Shown here piece by piece: positions 16,242 through 25,108 of a stretch of 60,977 nt of DNA; within the stretch, counting starts at the first letter, position 1, and each line of letters starts with the position of its first letter. This stretch comes from Flammeovirga pectinis. GTDB lineage: Bacteria > Bacteroidota > Bacteroidia > Cytophagales > Flammeovirgaceae. The position numbers were made by a program, and so were the translations under genes. The stretch lies in assembly GCF_003970675.1 (NCBI RefSeq), contig NZ_CP034564.1, positions 1 to 60,977 of the forward strand. The letters run 5' to 3'. A model generated the notes under the pieces. It had not been told where the DNA came from. It saw only the letters and a list, made by a program, of their open reading frames with translations, and made no database searches.

Positions 16242-17405
16242 TTATTTAATTTGTTTACTAGTCATTCCTGTCAATTTGTTACTTTTACTTAAATAAAAGT
16301 TTAAAACATAATTAGTTTGAACACCAACCTTTTGGCCTAAAAATGAAAATCCTACTAAAGAATATCCAGTCACTCTTAAAATTTTAGTTCCATTAGGATT
16401 AATTGTTATTGCTGTTTTTCCTGTTGTTTGAAAATCAGCAACTGAATTAGCTATTCCAGTGGGAATACTTTCCACAATGTATTTACCATCCTCTAAATAA
16501 ACATCAAATACTACATCTAATACACCAGATTCAAATTTACCTGACCCTAAATATTTAGCATTTTTAGGTTTTTGTTTAGGAGTACCTTGTTCAACACTTG
16601 TCTTTGGGGTAGAAGCTATTTCATTAGCTAATTTGGTACTCGGTTCAGTAGGTCCAATTATAAACTTACCATTTAAATCTTTAATTTTTATATTTGGATT
16701 CATACGATGAATTAAACTAAGAAAACCAAGTATATTAGGTGTTGGTCTTTTAAGATCAGAGACTTTTACTTTTGCTAATTTACTACTTTTACCTGTTTTA
16801 AGATGAAAAGATTTTAATACACCACTTGGTGTTACTTCGCTTTTAATCGGTTGATAACCATTCGCTCTTATTTCAATTGGAGGTAAAATACACCAAGAAA
16901 AACCCATCATAATTAGCATTTGAGGATCCTTTATTTCTTCAGGACATTCATTACTCCCTTTGGATATAAAAATACCATTAATTATACGTCTATTTATTGT
17001 GATTTTTGTCTCATAATCTTCAATTTTAACTGTACCAGTAGTAGTTTTTAAAATATTTAATAGAGAATTTTCTTTATTAAATTTATATTTAGGCTCGACG
17101 GTATAAATATAAGTTTTTAATGGTACTAAATTTCCTTTTTCATGTACGTTTATATAGTACTTTAATATACTTTTATTATTTGTAATTATTCTAGTGGTGT
17201 ATATATCAAAATTACCTTCTGTATTCAAAATGGTATTTTTGTAATCTACTTCAATAATATTATCATTTAAGTCTTGAGCAATTAATTGATTTCTATCATT
17301 TTTTTTTGTTTTAGGGATGACTTCACCATTTAGCATAGCTTCGCTCATTGGTGAACAGCTAAAAAATAGGCTGATTAAAAGCCCTAATAAAAAATAGTTT
17401 CTCAT
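16242..17405 (-). CDS. modular lipoprotein B with shared C-terminal domain
   Basis: Predicted lipoprotein of 387 residues sharing its promoter and signal peptide (FFSCSPMSEA) with lipoprotein A at 10176. Residues about 25-270 are unrelated to A. A Thr/Pro/Lys-rich linker (TPKTSVEQGTPKQKPK) precedes the shared C-terminal domain (YLGSGKFESG, VFDVYLEDGKY, ILRVTGYSLVGFS). No enzymatic motif is recognised in the middle part. It is followed by a 33-residue membrane peptide gene and preceded by an IS5-family transposase whose 3' end overlaps the shared repeat. Confidence 0.7.
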   Translation of the reverse strand: MRNYFLLGLLISLFFSCSPMSEAMLNGEVIPKTKKNDRNQLIAQDLNDNIIEVDYKNTILNTEGNFDIYTTRIITNNKSILKYYINVHEKGNLVPLKTYIYTVEPKYKFNKENSLLNILKTTTGTVKIEDYETKITINRRIINGIFISKGSNECPEEIKDPQMLIMMGFSWCILPPIEIRANGYQPIKSEVTPSGVLKSFHLKTGKSSKLAKVKVSDLKRPTPNILGFLSLIHRMNPNIKIKDLNGKFIIGPTEPSTKLANEIASTPKTSVEQGTPKQKPKNAKYLGSGKFESGVLDVVFDVYLEDGKYIVESIPTGIANSVADFQTTGKTAITINPNGTKILRVTGYSLVGFSFLGQKVGVQTNYVLNFYLSKSNKLTGMTSKQIK

Positions 17406-17532
17406 TTAATTTGTTTGTTTTAGGTTTACAATTGTATGACAGATAAAAACTTATTTATGACATATCTCTGATTTTTGTATAACAAATATTAACAATTTGA
17501 AAATATTCTATAATAGTTCATTTTAAGTATAC
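17350..17532. repeat. 183-bp repeat: promoter plus signal peptide, copy 2
   Basis: Inverted copy of 10049-10231. It includes the final 17 or so codons of the IS5 transposase (ISILKMNYYRIFSNC), so the lipoprotein promoter sits right behind that IS in both places. Confidence 0.9.
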
Positions 17533-18313
17533 TTATAAAAGCAATATAATGTGATTGCTCCCAATTTTTGATTGAAGTCATACATCGAATGATTAAAGAT
17601 TTATAATTATCTATCCATGCATTTGTTTGCTCTACAGAAAATCTAAATTTATATAACTCATCATCAAATACATAATCTAATAAATATTGACTTTTACTAT
17701 TCCTTTTATTCTTATCCACATTTGGAAAAATAGAGTGTTCATTCAGTAAGTGAATAAACTTTTTACTATCAAAACCTGCATCAGCATTTAAAAATAAACC
17801 TTCCATATTACCTATAATTTGTGAGGTGTTTTCTAATATTTTATGAGTGAAAAATTCTATCTCATACAAATCATGATGATCTCCTGAAATCCCAGGAGAA
17901 ATTGCTAAAGGTATACCTGTTTTATCTGATAGAATTAACATATTAGTAGTCTTTGCTTTTTTACGTCCTTGGTAACCAACCTTTTCTCCTCCTCTTTTCG
18001 TAGGGCTATGACTACCATCAAAATTTAGAATTGAACAATCTAAAAGTCTCTTATAATCTTTTAATAAGTTATCATAGATTTTATGAAACACCCCTATTTT
18101 ACACCATTTATTATAGTGGTAATAAACTGATTGATAAGAAATTGATAAATTACCAAAAAACTCTTTTAATGGTAATAAATGCCATTGAACTCCTGTTTTT
18201 ATCTTATAAAAGATTGCGTTCAGTATTTTCCAAATAGGTACTTTCACCTGTCGTCCTCTTTTAATTTTTGGAATATATCTATTTACATACTTATTTAGTA
18301 TTGCTTTATGCAT
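17489..18313 (-). CDS. IS5-family DDE transposase
   Basis: Intact 274-residue transposase with an N-terminal helix-turn-helix-type domain (WKILNAIFYKIKTGVQWHLLP). The catalytic residues are Asp in NFDGSHSPTKRGG, Asp in LNADAGFDSKKF and Glu in RFSVEQTNAWIDNYKS. These features fit the IS5 group. The left end lies near a CCTTCAG inverted repeat around 18325-18365. The 3' end of the gene also survives as a scrap at 10049. Confidence 0.88.
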   Translation of the reverse strand: MHKAILNKYVNRYIPKIKRGRQVKVPIWKILNAIFYKIKTGVQWHLLPLKEFFGNLSISYQSVYYHYNKWCKIGVFHKIYDNLLKDYKRLLDCSILNFDGSHSPTKRGGEKVGYQGRKKAKTTNMLILSDKTGIPLAISPGISGDHHDLYEIEFFTHKILENTSQIIGNMEGLFLNADAGFDSKKFIHLLNEHSIFPNVDKNKRNSKSQYLLDYVFDDELYKFRFSVEQTNAWIDNYKSLIIRCMTSIKNWEQSHYIAFISILKMNYYRIFSNC

Positions 18314-18486
18314 GATCTGAAGGGGTTGTTTTTTTTGTGGTAAATTAAATTTACTCCTTCAGGTCTTTTTTAAAAAGCATAACTATTTTTTTTATTTTAT
18401 TTTTAAATCACTTCATAGACAAAACAGATCTCTATCAATATTTTCAATGTGCATATTTTCTTTAAGTTTTATAGTTTTAATAATTA

Positions 18487-18582
18487 ATGAAAATAGAGAA
18501 AGAAAAAAAGCTAACAGGAAAAGTAAATATCGAAGTCATTGGCTTAAATATTAAAGGGGGAGTTGGTGATTTATGCGAGTGA
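18487..18582 (+). CDS. possible 31-residue peptide
   Basis: A short frame begins MKIEKEKKLTGKVNIEVIGL, contains IKGGVGD and ends CE. It stands alone after an AT-rich leader. It may be a genuine small peptide or the start of a lost gene. Confidence 0.25.
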   Translation: MKIEKEKKLTGKVNIEVIGLNIKGGVGDLCE

Positions 18583-19240
18583 TACACTTTCGGGGGGTGG
18601 GCTTGGTAAGAAATGTTTGAACGGGAACCGTTTTTATTTCAGTTTACTACAAGCATACTCGAAGAGCTTTTCGTTAGGCGAGTCAGAGAAAGTGGCTGTT
18701 GTAATTTTGAATTTGTGAGGTACGAACAATTTAAAAATTATCTACTGCCATCGTGCTTAGCAAAAGCAGATAGAAAAAGGATTGAAGGCTTTCAAATTTA
18801 CAACTGAGATTATTTTTCTATTGGTTTTTGTGGTGGCGTTGGATCAATGGAGGGGAGGAAACAATCTAAAAAATAGTACACAATTATCAATTTTAATAGT
18901 TGCCTGGTTTTGGATTGTGGAGCGTCGGACGTTAGAAAATGGCGGGTCAGCCGAAAAGGGGGCGAAAAGGCATTTATGACTTTTTGCCCCTTTGCGTGGC
19001 TATTTAACATAATGCCCTTATAAAAAATAGCCGTAGGCTTTTTATAAGACGGCATTATGTTAAGATAGCTTAGGTCTTATATTGGAATACCTAGCTATCA
19101 TTATTCTTTTGTTGTTACTAGACGAACTCCATCAAGAAAATGAGCGACGAATGTACCCCTCCGCAAACGGAATGGAGATGCAGGCTTTAGCCAAATGGAA
19201 TGAAGTGAAGCTTGGTGTGGGTGCGTGAGGAGGGAATAAA
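18583..19240. other. GC-richer region without a convincing gene, includes the attC-like hairpin
   Basis: Several short open frames occur on both strands, but none has a convincing start, domain or codon pattern. Composition is less AT-rich than its neighbours. The strongest feature is the long hairpin at 18999-19069. Confidence 0.5.
18999..19069. repeat. 71-bp hairpin resembling an integron attC site
   Basis: Nested arms GCTAT/ATAGC, TTAACATAATGCC/GGCATTATGTTAA, CTTATAAAAA/TTTTTATAAG and AGCC/GGCT pair with a few unpaired bases on one side only (AC and G). Imperfect stems with extrahelical bases, together with a RYYYAAC-like box (ATTTAAC) and a near GTTRRRY box (GTTAAGA), are traits of attC sites. 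No integrase gene is in the window. Confidence 0.5.
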
Positions 19241-19834
19241 TTATTTTTCTTGTATTAAAGATTGAAGATATTTCCTCATTGGTTTTGAAAAGTGTAGTTT
19301 CCAATCTTCATCAGAAATCAGATTACTTTTAGCATTATTACAAAAAGGACAAGCTAGAACAGAATTATCAAAAGTATAACCTTTATTTGAATCTAACTTT
19401 TCTATTTCTAAACTTCCTTTTGAACGCTTCTGTAAATTATTTAAAGTCATATTCCCACCTCTTAAATCAACAATTTTCAGAACTTCTTCCTGGGTAATGT
19501 CGCAATAGTGACAAGAATTATTTTGATTATTAAACCATTCAATTAGTGTTTTTGGGTCTGCGAAAAACTCCTTTCGATATTCATTAAAATACTTTTGGTA
19601 AAGGTGGTGGTATTCTTTAAAGCCATTGATTACTTTTTCAAGTTCTTTTACTGATATAGATAACTCATCACAGTAAAAATCATCTAGTCTCTTATACTTT
19701 GATTTAGCTGTTCCTACAGACCAATTCTTAAGATCATCAATTTTGTAGAATTCATTAATTTTATGATTGTACTTTAACTCAAAGTATCTCTTTTCAATAG
19801 AAGTCATATTCATTTTAGTTATAATGTTGTCCAA
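19241..19834 (-). CDS. HNH-type endonuclease
   Basis: Protein of 197 residues. The C-terminal half carries an HNH/zinc-knuckle pattern: CHYC near residue 109, a GGNMTLNNLQ and LEIEKLDSNKGYTFDNSVLA core, then CPFCNNAKSN. The four cysteines probably bind a structural zinc, and the nuclease motif lies in EIEKLD...NSVLACPFCN. The start at 19834 overlaps the deiminase gene by 16 nt; internal Met codons at 19813 or 19807 are alternatives. It is the last gene of a three-gene minus-strand set. A defence role is possible but inferred only from company. Confidence 0.78.
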   Translation of the reverse strand: MDNIITKMNMTSIEKRYFELKYNHKINEFYKIDDLKNWSVGTAKSKYKRLDDFYCDELSISVKELEKVINGFKEYHHLYQKYFNEYRKEFFADPKTLIEWFNNQNNSCHYCDITQEEVLKIVDLRGGNMTLNNLQKRSKGSLEIEKLDSNKGYTFDNSVLACPFCNNAKSNLISDEDWKLHFSKPMRKYLQSLIQEK

Positions 19835-20652
19835 GTAATACAGTTCAAGACACCTCCATGCTTGACAATATTTGTCATATCAATTTGCTCAATTTTACTT
19901 TTATAATGAGGGTAGAGGCTCCTTATCTGCTCTAGAGCTAAAGCATCTTCATCAATATTAAATTTAGGAAGTAGAATTAGATCTTTTGTTTGTAAGAAAT
20001 TCATATACGCCCAACTCCTTTTATCAAGGACATTCACTTCATACTTTAAAAATTCAGCACTTAAGTTCGTCTTATTTAAAGCGGACACTATTGATTTATC
20101 ATTCTCATAAAAAGAGTTTACTAATACTGTATCTTCATTGATAAACCGTAACATACCATCAGTATGACCATATTTATCAAGAGGATCTTGTGGTATTGTA
20201 ATGATAGTTTCAATTTCAAATAAAGAATGTAACTGATTCATCAATTCCTTTTTGGTATAATCATTCCGATTTTCGTGAAATATTTTATCTGTCATTATCA
20301 GAGTTCTTTTTGACTTCACCATATTTCCACCATCAAGTATGATATCCGCTTTTACGGTAAACAATCCTATCTCATCACATATAATATCAGGGTAGGATTT
20401 TAGGTTTCTATACCCTTTTCTAGCTCCTTGTAAATAATCAGGGTCATATCTAAACTCCACAAATTTACTATTAGAAACCTGTACAGGCATATAATCTCTA
20501 GCCCAAATATCTTTAGTTTTAGGTAATAATGTTAGTGGTACTTTATGTCTTTCTAATATTGCTTTTAGTTCGCTAAAAATAGGTTGGAACTCATCTTTTT
20601 TTGATAAAATATCAGAAACATAAACTTTATTTACTTCAAAGTCAGTAACCAT
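19819..20652 (-). CDS. agmatine/peptidyl-arginine deiminase-family enzyme
   Basis: Guanidine-modifying amidinotransferase-fold enzyme of 277 residues, somewhat shorter than typical agmatine deiminases (about 350). Conserved motifs are in order: KDIWARDYMPVQ, ILDGGNMV, YGHTDGMLRF and a C-terminal HGGVLNCITW with the catalytic Cys. The usual reaction is hydrolysis of agmatine or arginine guanidino groups to ureido products plus ammonia. It has no signal peptide, so it acts in the cytoplasm. It overlaps the HNH gene and follows an unknown gene by 2 nt, unlike the polyamine-pathway context expected for housekeeping AguA. Confidence 0.82.
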   Translation of the reverse strand: MVTDFEVNKVYVSDILSKKDEFQPIFSELKAILERHKVPLTLLPKTKDIWARDYMPVQVSNSKFVEFRYDPDYLQGARKGYRNLKSYPDIICDEIGLFTVKADIILDGGNMVKSKRTLIMTDKIFHENRNDYTKKELMNQLHSLFEIETIITIPQDPLDKYGHTDGMLRFINEDTVLVNSFYENDKSIVSALNKTNLSAEFLKYEVNVLDKRSWAYMNFLQTKDLILLPKFNIDEDALALEQIRSLYPHYKSKIEQIDMTNIVKHGGVLNCITWTTL

Positions 20653-20654
20653 GA

Positions 20655-21068
20655 TTAGACACCTTCTACATTACCAAAATGATCATTAACTATTCCTTTC
20701 AACTTAAGGTACAACTCCTTATACTCTTTGATTTTTTCTACATCATTAGGATTCTCTAATTCAGTATTAAGAAATTGATATTTGAATTCCTTCAATGTAT
20801 CCAAAAGAACTAGATATAAATCATTATGATCATTTTTAGGAAGATTTAGTTCTATTGCATCATGATCACCACTTTTCTTTTCTATTTCAACACTTAGTCT
20901 TTTTTGAGCTACATTTACTGAGCTAGATTTCTCTTTAAAAACCTCATTTTTGAAGTTTTTATAATACTCATTCATTACATATTCATTCTGTAAGGTAATG
21001 ATGTATTTACTTAATATAGGTCTAAGTTGAACAGCTATTTTAATATTCAAGACTTTTAATTTACTCAT
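20655..21068 (-). CDS. unknown cytoplasmic protein, first gene of the deiminase-HNH operon
   Basis: Charged, helix-rich protein of 137 residues without signal peptide or known motif (MSKLKVLNIKIAVQLRP at the start, acidic LENPNDVEKIKEYKEL near the end). The stop is 2 nt from the deiminase start, so the two are one transcription unit. Confidence 0.65.
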   Translation of the reverse strand: MSKLKVLNIKIAVQLRPILSKYIITLQNEYVMNEYYKNFKNEVFKEKSSSVNVAQKRLSVEIEKKSGDHDAIELNLPKNDHNDLYLVLLDTLKEFKYQFLNTELENPNDVEKIKEYKELYLKLKGIVNDHFGNVEGV

Positions 21069-21118
21069 TAGTTTATTGATTTATTTGAATAGATTATTAC
21101 TAAATTGGTTGAAAAACA

Positions 21119-21679
21119 TCAAATCTCCAAAACCCCTCTCCTATACAATTCCATTACAATATCTGCTTCATGAAAAGCATCATCTGCTCCTCTATGCAGT
21201 TCGGTATAATCATTATCAGGAAAGAAAAAATCATAAGCTTCTTCTACTTTTGGCCATTTCCATTTTTGGTAATAATCATTCCAAGATACCTTACAAATAT
21301 CTGTTGATAGCTCCATTGGACAAGGAAGTTTTGAAGGAAATTGAAAACGTCTACTTTCTAAGAAATCAAAATCGAAAGATCTATTATATGCTGTAGCTCC
21401 TGTTCGGTACTGATTAAAAATATCTTGAAGTTGGCTTCGGTATACTTCCAGGTTTTTGCTGTGTCTAATTTCCTCCACAGTCATAAAACCATTACTTACT
21501 ATCCAACTATTTTGAACACTCTCCAAAGTCATTCCTTTCTCGTGGCAAACTTCATCAAAGATTATCTCTTTAGCTCCTGTTTGTAGATCTAATTCCACGA
21601 TGCCAATTTCGGCAATATGGCCACCTTGATTGAGGAAGCCTGTTGTTTCAATATCTACTACTAGTATCTTATTTTCCAT
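21119..21679 (-). CDS. DEDDh 3'-5' exonuclease (DnaQ-like)
   Basis: Protein of 186 residues with the DEDDh exonuclease motifs: Asp/Glu in VVDIETTGF, Asp in YNRSFDFDFLE, and His/Asp in HRGADDAFHEADI. This family removes nucleotides from the 3' end of DNA or RNA. It lies on the same strand just upstream of the unknown-deiminase-HNH operon with a 50-bp gap, so it could be co-expressed. No polymerase or helicase domain is attached. Confidence 0.85.
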   Translation of the reverse strand: MENKILVVDIETTGFLNQGGHIAEIGIVELDLQTGAKEIIFDEVCHEKGMTLESVQNSWIVSNGFMTVEEIRHSKNLEVYRSQLQDIFNQYRTGATAYNRSFDFDFLESRRFQFPSKLPCPMELSTDICKVSWNDYYQKWKWPKVEEAYDFFFPDNDYTELHRGADDAFHEADIVMELYRRGVLEI

Positions 21680-21830
21680 TTATCAATCTGTTAGTTTCTA
21701 TAAAAATCAATTTATGAAAAAAGGTACAAATGATTATTCACTTGTACCTTCAATTTTAAATATATTTCACCAACCATAATTGGTTCTAAACATAAATGGA
21801 GAAGCATAAATAAATTCTTCTTCTACTATC

Positions 21831-22679
21831 TTAAGAAGATAAACGATCAGAAAGCCTTAAATCTGAAATCATCTGCTTTATCAAAACCGGATTACTCTTC
21901 ACCATCTTGCAAAGCTTGGCAATATTTCTTTCACCACCTTCCCAAGCTTGATACAACCTTTCTTCTTTTGTACCTGTATTAAATAAAAAACCAATAGATT
22001 GATTACTTCTTATCTGATGATGATTATTCTTGTTTTCAAGCTTGAAATTAAGGTTTCCTTCTTGTTTAATCTCTTGAGATAAGCTTGTAGTATCAAGCTT
22101 GAACTCTTTGTTATCTATCGCTTTTGTTACTTCAATAGATGCTAAAATTGATAACACTAAAACAATTATAGAGTAGAAGGAGAACATCTCTGTTTTAGCT
22201 TCTGCTGTTTCTTGTTGATTTACTAATTCAAGCTTAGCTCCCTTGATTTCGGCTTGAATTTCCTTGATTTGTACTTTAAGACTTCTTCTTAATTCAACCT
22301 TGGCATAATGATTTGAAACTCCTGTTTGGCTTAACTGATTTCTCAAATTAACCAATTGTGACCCCAGAACTTCGACCTTAGTATTATCTACTTCAGATGT
22401 TCTAATTTTATGATTCAGACCATAGTATTCCATCACAACAATAGACGCACAGAACGTTAAAGCTAAAATGATATTGGAAGAAAATTTCTTAGTAGATAAA
22501 ATTGATTTCGCAGAATCAAAAATGATAGAGTGGGTGATATAGGCAATCACAATGGAGACACCCATAGCTACTTTTTCATCAATCCCTAAGAACATTAGAA
22601 AGTGAGTAACTACATACATCGAATAAAGAGAACACAATCCGATGATTAATAAATACGGAATATTTTGTACTTTTGACAT
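21831..22679 (-). CDS. membrane protein with coiled coil and cytoplasmic helix-turn-helix-like tail
   Basis: Protein of 282 residues, start chosen at MSKVQNIPYLLI so that the first hydrophobic segment is N-terminal. Three or four transmembrane segments (two near 8-60, one near 70-90, one near 165-185) surround a coiled coil (about 105-155). A cytoplasmic tail ends in a possible winged-helix-like unit (GERNIAKLCKMVKSNPVLIKQ). It lies directly behind parB on the same strand, so it may belong to the plasmid maintenance operon. The family is not recognised. Confidence 0.6.
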   Translation of the reverse strand: MSKVQNIPYLLIIGLCSLYSMYVVTHFLMFLGIDEKVAMGVSIVIAYITHSIIFDSAKSILSTKKFSSNIILALTFCASIVVMEYYGLNHKIRTSEVDNTKVEVLGSQLVNLRNQLSQTGVSNHYAKVELRRSLKVQIKEIQAEIKGAKLELVNQQETAEAKTEMFSFYSIIVLVLSILASIEVTKAIDNKEFKLDTTSLSQEIKQEGNLNFKLENKNNHHQIRSNQSIGFLFNTGTKEERLYQAWEGGERNIAKLCKMVKSNPVLIKQMISDLRLSDRLSS

Positions 22680-22768
22680 AATTATAACTTTGTATAAGGT
22701 TATGAGGGGGTGCATACGGGTTTGGCGATTTGTATTGGCTCCCTCTTTTTTATATTTGAATTTTTATT

Positions 22769-23683
22769 CTAAAGGTTGGCTTTCAATTCATTAATTAAAT
22801 GAATCATATTATCTAGCTCTGTTTTCGCTAATTCTTTATTTCCTTTTGATAGAGAGTTCTTAAATGATAGATAAGTATTATCTAAAGTATTAATTTTTCC
22901 TTTTGCTGTAATTTCATTAGAAGAATCATTCAATTTTTCTTGAAGAGATGTTTCTTTTAAATTGACTTTTGGAGCTTTTTCAACTTTCGCTTTCTTAGTA
23001 ATCTCTTGATATGCACTATGAATTGATCTTTCTCCAGAGCGAACCAGGTCTTTTAATTCTTCAGGAGCTTCTCTGATAATCTTAAGAGCCTTTGATGTAT
23101 TTCTTCTTGATGTATTGGCTGTATCTGCAATATTTTGAGTATGATCTATCTTTTTAGGGCTTGCACTTTCTTCCTCACTTCGAAAGTGCAAATTTGCACT
23201 TTCGTTTTTTGAAGCATTTTGCACTCGCTTTTCTATACCAAGTTTTGCATTAAAACTCAATAACTTTTCTGATAATTCAATACGCTCAAAATCCTTTAAG
23301 TTTCTACGTCCTAACTGATTTTTAAGCATCCATACTTTTACCTCATCTAAAGTATTTAGTGAAGTAATGTATTTAACCGGAACAGTAGGAGAGTTCTCAG
23401 AAGCTTTATATCTATGGTGACCATCAATCAAGAGATTATCATGACCAGGAATATTAACCAACAAAAGTGGCTCTCTAATTCCTTCAGTTTCTATAGATTC
23501 ACGAAACAATTCAGCTTCTTCAACATCTTGTTTTCTGATATAAGATTCTAACTCTGGAAGAATTACGATTCCATTTCTTTCTATATAGTTATTACGATCA
23601 ATAGAGGCTTCATTTTGGGCAGCCCTATCGAATACTGTTCTATTCTTTTTCTTACGGTTCGTATTTATATTAAGATTTGCCAT
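22769..23683 (-). CDS. parB: ParB-family partition protein
   Basis: Centromere-binding partner of ParA, 304 residues. The ParB/Srx N-terminal domain is visible as IREPLLLVNIPG and LLIDGHHRYKAS (near residue 85), followed by WMLKNQLGRRNLKDFERIEL. A helix-turn-helix region (TQNIADTANTSRRNTSKALK) is followed by a coiled C-terminal dimerisation part. The gene starts 23 bp after the parA stop, in a parA-parB operon. Only copy of its kind in the window. Confidence 0.88.
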   Translation of the reverse strand: MANLNINTNRKKKNRTVFDRAAQNEASIDRNNYIERNGIVILPELESYIRKQDVEEAELFRESIETEGIREPLLLVNIPGHDNLLIDGHHRYKASENSPTVPVKYITSLNTLDEVKVWMLKNQLGRRNLKDFERIELSEKLLSFNAKLGIEKRVQNASKNESANLHFRSEEESASPKKIDHTQNIADTANTSRRNTSKALKIIREAPEELKDLVRSGERSIHSAYQEITKKAKVEKAPKVNLKETSLQEKLNDSSNEITAKGKINTLDNTYLSFKNSLSKGNKELAKTELDNMIHLINELKANL

Positions 23684-23706
23684 GGATAGTATAATCGTTA
23701 AGGTTA

Positions 23707-24570
23707 TTAATTAGATAAACCAGTGTATTTCTCCAGCTCATCCATAAATTTATCAAATTCTTTTTTTATAGATGCATTTGTAAATGAAGTAGATAAATCA
23801 TCTGTTCTACTATACTCTACAGAATTACTAATTACGTTGGTTAGTACATTTATACCTTCAAACTCAATATCCTTTAAAATCTTTACTTCGTTTGCTCTCT
23901 TATTAACCATTGTAGCAACAGCTACCGCTTTGGTAGGTAACTTTCCTTGCTCACTTCTATGAGCATTTGTTTCAACGATCAATTCCTCAATAAACTCAGT
24001 GCCTGAAATAGACATACGTGTTAATTGGAAAGGAACAATTAGAATATTAGACATTTCAATAATTGCAGATAAGAACGTAAAAGATTCAAACGAACCTGCT
24101 GTATCAATAATAATAAAGTCGTATTCCTTAGAAAGATTGACCAATTGAGTTCTGATAGAAGATTCCTTACTCACAAATTTCTTTGTATGATCAAAAGTTA
24201 CCAAATCAACTATACTATCGTCAGAATGTACATTTGATAATGATTCCTGAATATCTGTATCAAACGCAAGCACCTTTTTGCCCGTTAGTAATTTTAATTG
24301 TTTTGATATATGTATTGCCATAGTAGTCTTTCCACTACCACCTTTAGTATTTGCTAATGTAATTATGGTACAACGCCTTTTCATTAGTGTATCAACACCT
24401 ATTCCCAGTACGTCCGAAATTTTAGAAAGGTCAGTCATCCCGACATCAGAAGTTCCTTGTTCTATTCTCTGGTAAGTTGCTAAGGAAATTTCTGATTTCG
24501 CCGCAACTTCTTTTTGAGATAGTCCTTTTTCTTTTCTAAAATATTTAATGTTATCTATTAATGTACTCAT
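23707..24570 (-). CDS. parA: ParA-family ATPase with N-terminal XRE-type HTH
   Basis: Plasmid partition ATPase of 287 residues. Residues 1-62 form an HTH_3 DNA-binding domain (SQKEVAAKSEISLATYQRIEQG). This is followed by the deviant Walker A box KGGSGKTT near 73-80, Walker A' in FDTDIQ and Walker B in FIIIDTAG. Fusion of an HTH to ParA usually means the protein represses its own promoter. Four regular repeats stand in the promoter (24586-24760) as likely operators. Confidence 0.92.
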   Translation of the reverse strand: MSTLIDNIKYFRKEKGLSQKEVAAKSEISLATYQRIEQGTSDVGMTDLSKISDVLGIGVDTLMKRRCTIITLANTKGGSGKTTMAIHISKQLKLLTGKKVLAFDTDIQESLSNVHSDDSIVDLVTFDHTKKFVSKESSIRTQLVNLSKEYDFIIIDTAGSFESFTFLSAIIEMSNILIVPFQLTRMSISGTEFIEELIVETNAHRSEQGKLPTKAVAVATMVNKRANEVKILKDIEFEGINVLTNVISNSVEYSRTDDLSTSFTNASIKKEFDKFMDELEKYTGLSN

Positions 24571-24585
24571 ATTATTACTTATAAT

Positions 24586-24760
24586 AACTCATATATGATT
24601 TATATATATGCAATATAAGCCATACTTTTTCATAAAAACAACTCAAATATGACTTTTATTTGTGAATAAAGTATCATATATTGCATTCATAACTCAAATA
24701 TGATTTATGAATCGTATAGTAATTTCAATTTATAACCTACTTAATAATCAAATATGATTT
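24586..24760. promoter_or_regulatory. four phased repeats upstream of parA (operator and/or parS)
   Basis: Copies of AACTCAAATATGATTT stand at 24586-24601, 24640-24655, 24691-24706 and 24746-24760, spaced 51-55 bp. The regular spacing and position fit binding by the ParA HTH domain or ParB. Confidence 0.7.
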
Positions 24761-24889
24761 CTTTAATAAGAATTAAAGTTATAAAGAGATTAATAAATAT
24801 TAGAAGTATTAATAATATTAAGGAAGTTTGGAAAATTACTATAACTAATTGATTTACAGTTTATAACAACTAAATATTACTATTTAAAT

Positions 24890-25085
24890 GTGTATAGACT
24901 AACGAAATTTAATGTACTATATGACTAATAATAGTGTATAGTTTAACGTAAAGGCAAGTATTGTTTAACGTTGAGTGTACAATTTAACGCTTAAGATGTG
25001 TAGATTAACGTTAATGTGTATAAAACAACGTATTTAATATATGGTTTACTTGCATTATGCGTATCGTTTTCGTTAGTTTATACAC
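24890..25085. promoter_or_regulatory. replication origin iterons
   Basis: Six direct repeats of the type GTGTATAGTTTAACG start at 24890, 24934, 24956, 24975, 24998 and 25016. One inverted copy (CGTTAGTTTATACAC) is at 25071-25085, next to the rep start. Iterons plus an inverted half-operator before rep is the standard layout of Rep_3-type plasmids: direct copies for initiation, inverted copy for autoregulation. Confidence 0.85.
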
Positions 25086-25108
25086 ATATAGGATTCAACT
25101 GAAGTATC

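Noticed and set aside
18613-19055. Several 64-81 codon frames on both strands
   Set aside because: They overlap each other and the attC-like hairpin and show no motif, start context or codon pattern of a gene.
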